Positions 33,877 to 41,162 of a stretch of 64,000 nucleotides of DNA are shown here, piece after piece. The notes under the pieces were generated by a model. That model was not told the origin of the DNA and did no database searches. It saw nothing but the letters and a program-made list of their open reading frames with translations. Within the stretch, counting starts at the first letter, position 1; each line of letters starts with the position of its first letter. Location of the stretch: the NCBI GenBank assembly GCA_964428355.1, contig CAYRYU010000033.1, positions 6,511-70,510 on the forward strand, written 5' to 3'. The position numbers and the translations under genes are program-made. This DNA is from CAYRYU01 sp964428355 (GTDB taxonomy: Bacteria > Muiribacteriota > Ozemobacteria > Ozemobacterales > Ozemobacteraceae).

Positions 33877-34593
33877 TCATTTTGGGCTTTTGGCGGGCCG
33901 AAGGGCTGACAGGGTGGGAATGACCCCGAGGAGGATCCGGTATGCCCGGTCGAGCCGGAGGAACTTTTCCGCATCCCCCGTAGGACTGTCGGGATGCAGC
34001 TCCCCCGCCTTTTTTCGGAAAGCCCTCTTTACCGCCAGAAGATCCCCGGTGGGAGGAATTCCGAGCTCGGAAAAGCAGCTTCCGATTTCGTTTCCGTGGC
34101 GAAGAAGCGTCCATCCCCCTTTCAGGAAGGCCGCGGCGGTTTCCTCGTCGAGGAGTCCGAAATTCCTCTCTTCGAGGTAGAAAGCCCGGTCGGATAACGT
34201 TTCCAGGACTCCGGGGTCCCGGCCCCGGGAATGAACCGGGCAGAGTCTCGCCCCCTGAACAGCAGGAAGACGACAAAAGGAGTTGGCGGAATCTTCGAAA
34301 AACCTGCATTCCCCGTCGGGGGGAAACGGAAGGCACCAGATCCGCATGAAATGGATGTGAAGGTATCGCCCTTCACCAGCGAGTTCTTCCTGCAATCGGA
34401 AGAGTGAGTGGAAAAGAACGAAATGCGCCCGGAACAGTTCGAGCGGGGTGGAAAGGAGAATATTCACATCCGGAAGGGCAAACCTCATCAACTCGCTCTC
34501 GTAGCAGGGTTCCCGCAGTCCCTTGACCTTCTCCCGGAGACTCCCGTGGTCGATCTTGCCTGCCATCTGTCGGAACTCGTTTCCCCCGGTCAT
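33877..34593 (-). CDS. DnaJ-related protein
   Basis: 238 residues. The N-terminal half (about 20-190) resembles the DNAJ-related domain: LSTPLELFRAHFVLFHSLFRLQEEL, GRYLHIHFMRIWCLPF, YLEERNFGLLDEETAAAFL. The C-terminus is a short J-domain with AVKRAFRKKAGELHPDSPTG and FLRLDRAYRILLG, keeping the HPD motif that stimulates Hsp70. It converges with the GIDE gene, leaving only 8 bp between stops. The start could also be at 34566. Likely an Hsp70 co-chaperone; no dnaK is nearby. Confidence 0.83.
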   Translation of the reverse strand: MTGGNEFRQMAGKIDHGSLREKVKGLREPCYESELMRFALPDVNILLSTPLELFRAHFVLFHSLFRLQEELAGEGRYLHIHFMRIWCLPFPPDGECRFFEDSANSFCRLPAVQGARLCPVHSRGRDPGVLETLSDRAFYLEERNFGLLDEETAAAFLKGGWTLLRHGNEIGSCFSELGIPPTGDLLAVKRAFRKKAGELHPDSPTGDAEKFLRLDRAYRILLGVIPTLSALRPAKSPK

Positions 34594-34763
34594 TTTCAGC
34601 CGGCTCCCGAAACGAAATCGTTAAGGAAAAGCCTTCGAAGTGGCGAAAAAGAGATGGAAGTTCCGGATTTCCTCGGAAAAGGGGGTGGGACAGGACAAGC
34701 GCAGCTTTTTCTCGAGCGAAACTCAATGGTCACGCCACTATCTTACACCAAGGAGAAAATTGG

Positions 34764-35189
34764 ATGAAACGTTTGATCCTGCTCGGGTTGATAGTTCTCG
34801 TCGCTTCCCCGTCCTGGGCTCTGAGTGAGGAGGGGAAGGGCCTTCTTGACCAACTCCGCCTGAAGATCAAGGGCGCCGAGACTGCCCCCGCGCCTGTGGT
34901 TCAGGATATCGTCACCCCAGGCTGCGACAAGGGAACCTCGGTTTCCGGCTGTGGGAAATGCAAATGCCCCCCGGGCCAATGCTCGTGCGGATGTCAGGGA
35001 AAGTGCCCCGCGGTGAGCAGTTCCTGCGGCTCCTGCGACAAGAAGAGTATTTCTTCCGGGAAACCGGAAAAAGCCTGCAAAAAAGCCAAGAAGGCCAAGA
35101 AAGCGAAAAAGGCCAAGAAAGCCAGGAAACCGAAGAAGGCCGATAAGGCCAAGACTCCCAAGGCACCCGAGACTCCCGCCAAGAAGTGA
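34764..35189 (+). CDS. Exported Cys-rich protein with Lys/Ala-rich tail
   Basis: 141 residues with AAGGAG 8 nt before the ATG and a signal peptide (about 1-20, ending SWAL). A cluster of eleven Cys in about 35 residues (CGKCKCPPGQCSCGCQGKCP and SSCGSCDKK) resembles a metallothionein-like metal-binding region. It is followed by a tail made almost wholly of KKAK, KKAR and KKAD units (about 105-141), as in histone-H1-like or AlgP-type repeats. The tail could bind nucleic acid, lipopolysaccharide or another polyanion outside the cytoplasm. No homologue recognised. Confidence 0.78.
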   Translation: MKRLILLGLIVLVASPSWALSEEGKGLLDQLRLKIKGAETAPAPVVQDIVTPGCDKGTSVSGCGKCKCPPGQCSCGCQGKCPAVSSSCGSCDKKSISSGKPEKACKKAKKAKKAKKAKKARKPKKADKAKTPKAPETPAKK

Positions 35190-35272
35190 TTTGAAAAACG
35201 GGCCGGAACCGGCAGAGGGAGTTGGGAACCTTCCGGAACAAAACCCGGATCTGGTGGAAGCCGGTCAGGTCA

Positions 35273-35326
35273 CCCCCCCCCCGTGGGACCGCCTCCTCAG
35301 GCGGCCCTCCGGGGGGTTGCTTTTCA
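35273..35326. terminator. Nested C/G-run hairpin between convergent genes
   Basis: A C run (35272-35282) faces a G run (35311-35316) around an inner stem CCGCCT/AGGCGG with a CCTC loop (35289-35304). TTGCTTTTC follows on the plus strand. It sits between genes ending at 35189 and 35324. Confidence 0.5.
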
Positions 35327-36697
35327 CCTCCAGGTTCCGTCGTCGGATGGCTCATCCGCGGACGAAGAAGAAGAGGCGGAAGCGGCGGGAGATGGCTGCT
35401 TCACGGGGATCGGCGAGGTTCCGGTTTCGGTCGGTATCGGACTAACCCCCGAAGCCGGGCTGATTCCCGGGTTTTCATCGCTGCCATACCGGTTGTCCAT
35501 GAACTGGGCCGCCAATGGCTCGAAGGGAACAGGATCCCCCATGAGTCTGATGTTCCCTGTCCTGCAGAACACCATGTCGCCCTCCGGGAAAACGAAGGGG
35601 AAATGGAAAATCCCGTAATCGCTGCAGGTCCAGATGGGGTTTCCATCCCGCGCGGAGAAGATCGAATAATAGGTCGGCCGGCTGATGAAATCATCCTTGT
35701 AGGTGATTCCGACCCCGTTGCGCAGGCGATGGGCCAATCCAAAAGTCTTGCCCAACTCCTTCTTCCAGATCACTTCGCCGCTTTTCAACCTCAGGGCTTT
35801 GATGCTCTTTCCGTCAACCGCAAGAGCGCGGTCCTCGAAAGCCCAAAGTGAGCTCAGAGGCGAGGGAAGTGTCGTTCCGAACGCAGACCCGCCTTTCAGG
35901 GAAACCGACTCCAGACGGGACCCCCCCGCCGCAAGCAGGAAGAACCTGTCCCCGGCGACTTCGACCATCTTGTACCCATTTCCACTGATCGTTCCGATTT
36001 CGGTTCCCGTTTCCTGGTCGATGACGCAAGGCTTCCCGTCCCCATCGCAAACAACGAATACGCTGCCCCGAGGAAGGGGATATGCCCCGCTCATCTCCCT
36101 GGGAAAGGACCAGAGGATCTCACCCGTTTCCGGATCGAGACCGGAAAGTTTCCATGTGGATTTCCTGGGCTCGATCGATCCGTGGATCACGCCCAGGGTT
36201 CTTCCAAGAGCGATATCCGAGACCGAATCCGGGAAAACCGTATCCCAGACCTTTTCGCCGGTTGCCGCATTGAGGCAGAAGATGTTTGTCAGGGATCCCC
36301 CGATCAGAAGAGTGTTTCCGAGCCCGACGAGGGGAGCCCACTTCGGAGATTCGACCAGGTCGACACGCCAGAGAACCCTCAGGTCGTCGGCGGCAAAAGC
36401 GGTCAGACGAGCGTTCCGGTCGATCGCAACCACGGTGGATCCGACACCAACGAGCGGATGCTTCAGCGGGTTGGGAATGGATACCGGCCCCGTAAGCTTC
36501 CCTTTCACGTCGATCTTGAACAGGCTGGTTTCACCCGCGACGAAGAAAGCCTCGTCTCCTACCCTGGCGGGTCTGAATGGGATCTCCCCTCCCGCAGACA
36601 CCTGCCAGATGGCGGGAGAGTCACCGGGGGCGCCGATGAAGTTGAATACGATGACCCCGGCAATGACGATCAGAACGACGAAGGCACGTCTGCTCAT
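35324..36697 (-). CDS. Membrane-anchored PQQ-type beta-propeller protein
   Basis: The start at 36697 overlaps the upstream stop by 4 bp (ATGA) and gives 457 residues. An N-terminal membrane anchor (RRAFVVLIVIAGVIVFNF) is followed by repeated beta-propeller blades with the PQQ/quinoprotein-like signature: TGEKVWDTVFPDS, TGEILWSFPREMS, SGEVIWKKELGK and DGNPIWTCSDYG. There are about seven blades. The C-terminal 40 residues are Pro/Ser-rich. It resembles BamB-like scaffolding propellers rather than a dehydrogenase, since no PQQ-binding Cys pair or haem motif is seen. Coupling to the kinase-like gene suggests joint function. Confidence 0.85.
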   Translation of the reverse strand: MSRRAFVVLIVIAGVIVFNFIGAPGDSPAIWQVSAGGEIPFRPARVGDEAFFVAGETSLFKIDVKGKLTGPVSIPNPLKHPLVGVGSTVVAIDRNARLTAFAADDLRVLWRVDLVESPKWAPLVGLGNTLLIGGSLTNIFCLNAATGEKVWDTVFPDSVSDIALGRTLGVIHGSIEPRKSTWKLSGLDPETGEILWSFPREMSGAYPLPRGSVFVVCDGDGKPCVIDQETGTEIGTISGNGYKMVEVAGDRFFLLAAGGSRLESVSLKGGSAFGTTLPSPLSSLWAFEDRALAVDGKSIKALRLKSGEVIWKKELGKTFGLAHRLRNGVGITYKDDFISRPTYYSIFSARDGNPIWTCSDYGIFHFPFVFPEGDMVFCRTGNIRLMGDPVPFEPLAAQFMDNRYGSDENPGISPASGVSPIPTETGTSPIPVKQPSPAASASSSSSADEPSDDGTWR

Positions 36698-37371
36698 GCA
36701 CTGACCGTCTTCGCGACCAGATCCCCGATCAGGGAAACGCACCCCTCCAGGCTCACGAGGGATGTATTCAGGGTGAGGTGGTATCCGTGAGGGTCGGCCC
36801 AATCCGAATCGAAAAAGTCCCAGAAGAATTTCCGTGCTGCTTCATCACGCTGGGTGATGATATCGGAGGCTTTCTGATCGTCAACCTTCTGCTCATCCTT
36901 GATCCGGGAATGCCTTTCCCCAATGCTCGAGACGATCCGGACATGGACCGCATTCTTCCGGTCCGCGAGAATGCGGCTTCCGGCACGCCCAAGAATAACG
37001 ACGTTGTCCCGGGTTGCCAGTTCGACGATGACCTGTTTCAGGACGTCGATATACTCCTCCTGCTTGAAATCGCCCTGCGGATAGGTCGGGAACAGGTCCA
37101 CGCTTTCCCAATCCAGGGGACCCATCCCGAAAGGATGGAAAACCCTTCCACCTTTGGAAATGTTTGCCAGAGCCTCCTGGAAGAAAACCCCCATCCGGTT
37201 GTAGGTATCCTGATCGAAGTCTTCGAGGTCTTCCTGGGATTTCCCCATTTTTTTGGCTATTTCGTGGATGATCTCCTTGTCTACGCAGGAATAACTCAAG
37301 GATTCGGCCAGCTTCAAGGCAATGAAGGTGGCTCCTGCCCCGATTTCCCGAGAGATGGTGACGATGGCCAT
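36694..37371 (-). CDS. Cytidylate-kinase-like family protein
   Basis: 225 residues. The family features are MAIVTISREIGAGATFIALKLAE (a degenerate P-loop), SYSCVDKEIIHEIAKKMG, VVILGRAGSRILADRKNAVHVRIV and RDEAARKFFWDFFDSDWADPHGYHLTLNT. Many members are annotated as cytidylate kinase-like, but the substrate is unproven and the P-loop lacks the canonical GKS. It is translationally coupled (4-bp overlap) to the beta-propeller gene. Confidence 0.87.
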   Translation of the reverse strand: MAIVTISREIGAGATFIALKLAESLSYSCVDKEIIHEIAKKMGKSQEDLEDFDQDTYNRMGVFFQEALANISKGGRVFHPFGMGPLDWESVDLFPTYPQGDFKQEEYIDVLKQVIVELATRDNVVILGRAGSRILADRKNAVHVRIVSSIGERHSRIKDEQKVDDQKASDIITQRDEAARKFFWDFFDSDWADPHGYHLTLNTSLVSLEGCVSLIGDLVAKTVSA

Positions 37372-37684
37372 CAGTTCCTCCCTTCCCAGGACGAATTTCT
37401 CAGGTCAGTGTAAAGCCGGGACTGGACGCCAGTCAAGTGGATCCGGAAGAGAGTTCAAAAGGTGCGGGCATCAAGGATTTCCTGGCGAGAAACTCCCACG
37501 AGCACCCGTTCCCTTCAGTGGACAAACCCAGGGCACCGGGCGCGCGAAAGGGGTCCAAAATGCGATGGGCCCCGCTTGCGGTCCTTCCTGGAAAATATTC
37601 AAGGGAAATTGGAAAAAAAGACTTCGGTTCGCGACGAAAAATTTCGATAAGTCATATGTAACAATTCAAGGAGGAAAAGAGCAC
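37372..37684. other. Intergenic region upstream of the 50-residue orphan
   Basis: 313 bp between the divergent kinase-like gene and the small gene at 37685. No convincing coding frame is seen. The last 60 bp are AT-rich (for example GACGAAAAATTTCGATAAGT) and probably hold a promoter, but no clear -35/-10 pair stands out. Confidence 0.5.
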
Positions 37685-37837
37685 ATGGTGCACTCGGGAA
37701 TGGTTGGAATCACTGAACTGATGACTGACGACGCTTTCCTTTCATGGATGGAAGGACAGGCGGAAGACCTTCTCGAGAGCCTCTCGACCTTTGAAGTCTA
37801 TTCGCTCTATCAGAAGAATTTCCCAGCAATCAACTGA
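37685..37837 (+). CDS. 50-residue acidic small protein
   Basis: A perfect AAGGAGG 9 nt before the ATG and a strong terminator 16 bp after the stop support a real monocistronic small gene. The product is acidic and amphipathic: ITELMTDDAFLSWMEGQAED followed by LLESLSTFEVYSLYQKNF. It has no signal peptide or Cys. The frame is open upstream for 360 bp, but that part is not protein-like and lacks a ribosome-binding site. It may be a regulatory or adaptor peptide. Confidence 0.7.
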   Translation: MVHSGMVGITELMTDDAFLSWMEGQAEDLLESLSTFEVYSLYQKNFPAIN

Positions 37838-37852
37838 CCGGAAAAAGGAAAT

Positions 37853-37885
37853 GCCCGGCCCGACCAGCGCCGGGCGTTTTTTTTT
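37853..37885 (+). terminator. Strong intrinsic terminator
   Basis: GCCCGGC (37853-37859) pairs with GCCGGGC (37869-37875) around a 9-nt loop, followed by G and nine T residues. Confidence 0.85.
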
Positions 37886-37910
37886 CGGGGAGTGGGGGAG
37901 CCCGAACAGG

Positions 37911-38402
37911 TCAATCGGAAAAACCTGCCAGGAAGGCGGCGAATTCCCTCTGGAATTTCCCGAGGGTGATTTCGTTTTTCCCTGCGTGTTGAAACTCCAT
38001 GAACCTCTTCAGACGGTTGAGTGTCCGGGTGGAGATCCGGTGCTCCAGCCTGCAAGCCTCGGCCTGGGCGAATTCACCGGGAAGGCCGAGGATGTTTTCC
38101 AGGAAATCCGCAAGAACACTGTGGTGGGAACGCAACCGCTGAACCGTTGCAAGCCCCTTTTTCGTAAGGGTGACGGGGTGGTAGGCCTGGTAACGAACAA
38201 GTTCCAGACGTCCGAGGCGCCGAAGGGCGTGCGTTGCGGAAGGCACCTTGCACCCCATCTTCGCAGCGAGATCGGTAACCCGCACCGCTCCGAACTCGGC
38301 CTGGAGTTCGTGGACGGTTTCAAGATAGGATTCGAGGGTCCCCGACAGGTCGGGCTTGGGGTCCCGGCGCCCGGGAACAAGTGGTGCATCCTTTTTTTCC
38401 AT
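37911..38402 (-). CDS. DtxR-family iron-dependent transcriptional repressor
   Basis: 163 residues from the ATG at 38402 (GGAGG 5 nt upstream; the GTG at 38405 is too close to it). Winged helix: GAVRVTDLAAKMGCKVPSATHALRRLGRLELVRY with the wing HPVTLTKKG. The metal and dimerisation domain has RSHHSVLADFLENILGLPGEF and EACRLEHRIS. Cys-x-x-Glu-His in EACRLEH matches the iron-responsive DtxR site, where MntR has Glu instead of Cys. The gene overlaps feoB by 83 bp and lies in the feo operon, with a DtxR-type operator before feoA. It is therefore very likely an autoregulated iron repressor. Confidence 0.9.
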   Translation of the reverse strand: MEKKDAPLVPGRRDPKPDLSGTLESYLETVHELQAEFGAVRVTDLAAKMGCKVPSATHALRRLGRLELVRYQAYHPVTLTKKGLATVQRLRSHHSVLADFLENILGLPGEFAQAEACRLEHRISTRTLNRLKRFMEFQHAGKNEITLGKFQREFAAFLAGFSD

Positions 38403-40647
38403 CACAACCTCCGCATCCCCCTCCTCGAAACCTGTTCCATGCCGTCCTGATCATGATCCACGCGGCTAGCGCAACCGCCAGAATGACCGTGAGGTTCTCG
38501 AAAAGTTGCCCTCTCCAAGCCGCGGCGGCGGCAGTGGTCCACGGGAACAGCCGGAAAACCAGAAAACCGCTGACCCATGCTATCACGCCCGGAGAAACCA
38601 AAGCAACCAAGGTGAATCTCGCCGATCCGGTCTCGCGATAGATCACTCCGATTGTTGAAAGGCAAGGTATGTATAGGACCGTGAACAGCATGAAGACGAA
38701 CGCCTGAAGAGGGGTTTTTCCGGATTTCCGCATCGCCTCTCCGAGATCGGACGAAACGGGTTGGTACAGGATTGACAGTGTCGAAACGATGCTCTCCTTC
38801 GCGAGAAAGCCCGGAATGAGGGAAATGGCCTCCCTCCAGCCGAACCCGAGCGGCTCGACGAGCGGAAGAAGAGCTTTCCCCAGCCTTCCCAGATACCTTC
38901 TCTCCATCTCTTCACCGCTTTGAAGAGCATCGAGAGCCATTCTCCGGCTTTCCCGCTCGGGTGATGGAGACTGGGTCTCGAGAGCGCGTTTTTCGGCGTC
39001 GTAATCCCTAGACAGGGGAACTTCCCGAGGAAACCAGGAGAGCCCCCAGATCAGTACCGACCCGCAAAGGATCACCGAGCCGGCCTTTCCCAGGAAGTGC
39101 AGGACCTTTTCCCATAACTGCAATCTGAGGTTTCGCAACGAAGGAATCCGGTAGGGGGGCAGCTCGAACAAGAAGGGGGACGGTTCGGAGGAGCCAATGA
39201 ACCGTGACGCGATGTTCCCCAGGAAAACGATGGCGCAAACGTTGGAAAAGTACAATAAGAATAGCCAGAAACCCGGTCGCTCGGGGAAGAAAGCCCCACA
39301 TAGCAGGACGAGTAGCGGAAGTCTCGCCGAACACGCGACCATTGGAACCAGGAAGATCGTGAGAAGCCTTTGTCGACCGTCCTCCAGGATGCGCGTGGCA
39401 AGCACGGCCGGAACGCTGCATCCGAAGCTCATCACCATGGGGATAAAAGCCCTTCCGTGCAACCCCAGGGTTTGCATGATCCGGTCGGTAAGGAATGCCG
39501 CCCGGGACAGGTAACCCGAATCTTCCAGCAGAATCACCCAGGTGAAAAGGATCAGGATGTTTGGCAGGAACACCATCACCCCACCTACACCGGGAACCAG
39601 GCCGTCGACGACGAGGCTCCCGACCGCGCCGGCCGGAAGAATCTGCCTGAACCACCCCTGAAACAGGGGAACCAGGGACCGGATGTAACCTGCCGGGTGT
39701 TCCCCCAGGGCGAAAGTGGTCCAGAAAACGAGGAACATGACTACGAAAAGAACGGGAAGCCCGGTCCACCTTCCGACCAATGACCTGTCGAGAACCTCGG
39801 TGAACCGGTCACCTCTGGCGGGTGGAGGGGAATAGCAGCCCGCCAGGATTTCCATTATCCGGAGGTATCGGGCTTCGGCAAGGGCGAGAAACCGGCAGTC
39901 ACGTGTCGAGTTGGGGGGACACGAACCGGCCTCGGGCAAATCTCCAGCGCTCCTTTCGGCCGCGCACGAACCGGAACATGGGGTACCCGAGATAGCAGCA
40001 AGCCTCTGGGTCGGGGAAAGGACTCCCAGATCTTCGGCAGCAGGACGAATATCGTGGATGGGGATCCCCCGCACCTCGCCACTTCTGGAAGACAGACCCT
40101 CCGCATCGTCTTTTTTCGAGGATTGCAGATCCGTTTCGGAAGCGAACCCGGATCTGCGGACAATTTCCCGGATCAAGGCTTCCGTTCCCTCGCCAGTCCG
40201 CCCAACGGTCGGAAAGACCGGGCAGCCGAGAGCATCTGCAAGCCGCGCCAGGTCGATCTTTCCGCCCCGCTCCGCAAGGGAATCGGTGAAGTTGAGGGCA
40301 ATCAAGGGCTTCAGGCCGATCTCGAGAAGCTGGAGGGTCAGAAAGAGGTTCCGTTCGAGGTTTCCTGCGTCAATGACGTTCACGATGATCCCCCGGGAAG
40401 CCTCGTCGAGGGCGCCAAGGAGGACCGCCTCGTCGGGAGATGCGGGCCGCAGTGAATATGCGCCCGGGAGATCCGTGAAAACCAGTTCCCGGCTTTCGGC
40501 CCTTCGGCGGCCCTCGACCCGCTCGACCGTCACCCCTGGCCAATTTCCGACCGGCCTCTGTTCCCCCGTGATCGCGTTGAACAGGCTCGTCTTGCCGCAG
40601 TTCGGGTTTCCAATCAGGAAAATCCTTGAAACCGCCACCCCGGTCAT
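38320..40647 (-). CDS. feoB: FeoB ferrous iron transporter
   Basis: 775 residues. The N-terminal G domain has G1 GNPNCGKTSLFNAITG, G2 NWPGVTVERVEG, G3 DLPGAYSL and a G4-like ALNFTD (NxxD). A less conserved insert with several Cys follows (about 165-250). The membrane domain contains two Gate motifs (for example MVFLPNILILFTWVILLEDSGYLSR, FGCSVPAVLATR). The C-terminus ends in a Cys-rich GGGCGGCDGKKGCTTC, which may do the job of FeoC. It takes up Fe(II) across the inner membrane under anoxic or reducing conditions. It lies 48 bp downstream of feoA and overlaps the dtxR-type gene. Confidence 0.95.
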   Translation of the reverse strand: MTGVAVSRIFLIGNPNCGKTSLFNAITGEQRPVGNWPGVTVERVEGRRRAESRELVFTDLPGAYSLRPASPDEAVLLGALDEASRGIIVNVIDAGNLERNLFLTLQLLEIGLKPLIALNFTDSLAERGGKIDLARLADALGCPVFPTVGRTGEGTEALIREIVRRSGFASETDLQSSKKDDAEGLSSRSGEVRGIPIHDIRPAAEDLGVLSPTQRLAAISGTPCSGSCAAERSAGDLPEAGSCPPNSTRDCRFLALAEARYLRIMEILAGCYSPPPARGDRFTEVLDRSLVGRWTGLPVLFVVMFLVFWTTFALGEHPAGYIRSLVPLFQGWFRQILPAGAVGSLVVDGLVPGVGGVMVFLPNILILFTWVILLEDSGYLSRAAFLTDRIMQTLGLHGRAFIPMVMSFGCSVPAVLATRILEDGRQRLLTIFLVPMVACSARLPLLVLLCGAFFPERPGFWLFLLYFSNVCAIVFLGNIASRFIGSSEPSPFLFELPPYRIPSLRNLRLQLWEKVLHFLGKAGSVILCGSVLIWGLSWFPREVPLSRDYDAEKRALETQSPSPERESRRMALDALQSGEEMERRYLGRLGKALLPLVEPLGFGWREAISLIPGFLAKESIVSTLSILYQPVSSDLGEAMRKSGKTPLQAFVFMLFTVLYIPCLSTIGVIYRETGSARFTLVALVSPGVIAWVSGFLVFRLFPWTTAAAAAWRGQLFENLTVILAVALAAWIMIRTAWNRFRGGGCGGCDGKKGCTTCSRAPGPQARPVGDPRILS

Positions 40648-40695
40648 TCAGTCATTCCTTTGAAAGCCTCGACCCTGATCGACCCGGTTGGGGAA

Positions 40696-40968
40696 TCACG
40701 AGACCGGTCGGGGGGCTCCCACGTCGGGTTCCACCCCAACCAGGCGCCCTTCGGCTTCCCGCAAACCGATTGTGAAACCTCTTATGTAATAGGCGGTAGG
40801 CCCCCCCAACGGGGCTCTCCTGAGGGGGGTGACCACCGTTCCGGGAGTGAAGCCCAACTCGGCCAGTCTTTCGGAGGCGGGGCCGGAAACATCGAGAAGC
40901 CTGATCGTGGCCGAGCGACCGATTTCGAGATCGGCGAGTGTAACAAGAGCACGGACCATCGATTCCAT
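40696..40968 (-). CDS. feoA: FeoA, SH3-like partner of FeoB
   Basis: 90 residues, typical length. FeoA hallmarks are TLADLEIGRSATIRLLDVSG, ERLAELGFTPGTVVTPLRRA and YYIRGFTIGLREAEGRLVGVE. It is the first gene of the feo operon; the promoter overlaps a DtxR-type operator 46-64 bp upstream. It assists FeoB transport and is thought to bind its G domain. Confidence 0.94.
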   Translation of the reverse strand: MESMVRALVTLADLEIGRSATIRLLDVSGPASERLAELGFTPGTVVTPLRRAPLGGPTAYYIRGFTIGLREAEGRLVGVEPDVGAPRPVS

Positions 40969-41013
40969 CCTTCCCGGACCGATTACCTGGGGGATGCAAC
41001 CCGCCCCCTAGAT

Positions 41014-41032
41014 TTAGCTTAGTCTAACTTTA
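41014..41032 (-). promoter_or_regulatory. DtxR/IdeR-type operator upstream of feoA
   Basis: TTAGCTTAGTCTAACTTTA (plus strand) matches the 19-bp DtxR/IdeR consensus TTAGGTTAGSCTAACCTAA at 15 positions and is near-palindromic. It adjoins the -10 box of the predicted feo promoter, so bound repressor would block initiation. Confidence 0.8.
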
Positions 41033-41059
41033 ATATACAACAAAAAGAAAACAATGCAA
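41032..41059 (-). promoter_or_regulatory. Predicted feo operon promoter
   Basis: On the minus strand TTGCAT (41059-41054), a 16-bp AT-rich spacer and TATATT (41037-41032). The DtxR box starts in the -10 element. Confidence 0.5.
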
Positions 41060-41162
41060 AGCTAATTCTTTGAAGGGGTGCAAATCGCGGCGGAAAGGCG
41101 TCCGGAGAGGGGGTCCCGGAAACCCACATGCGTAAGCCGCAAGAGAGGGGGTCAGGAAACCG

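Noticed and set aside
39370..40663. Plus-strand frames opposite feoB
   Set aside because: FeoB motifs are complete on the minus strand; the opposite frames are Arg/Ser-rich shadows.
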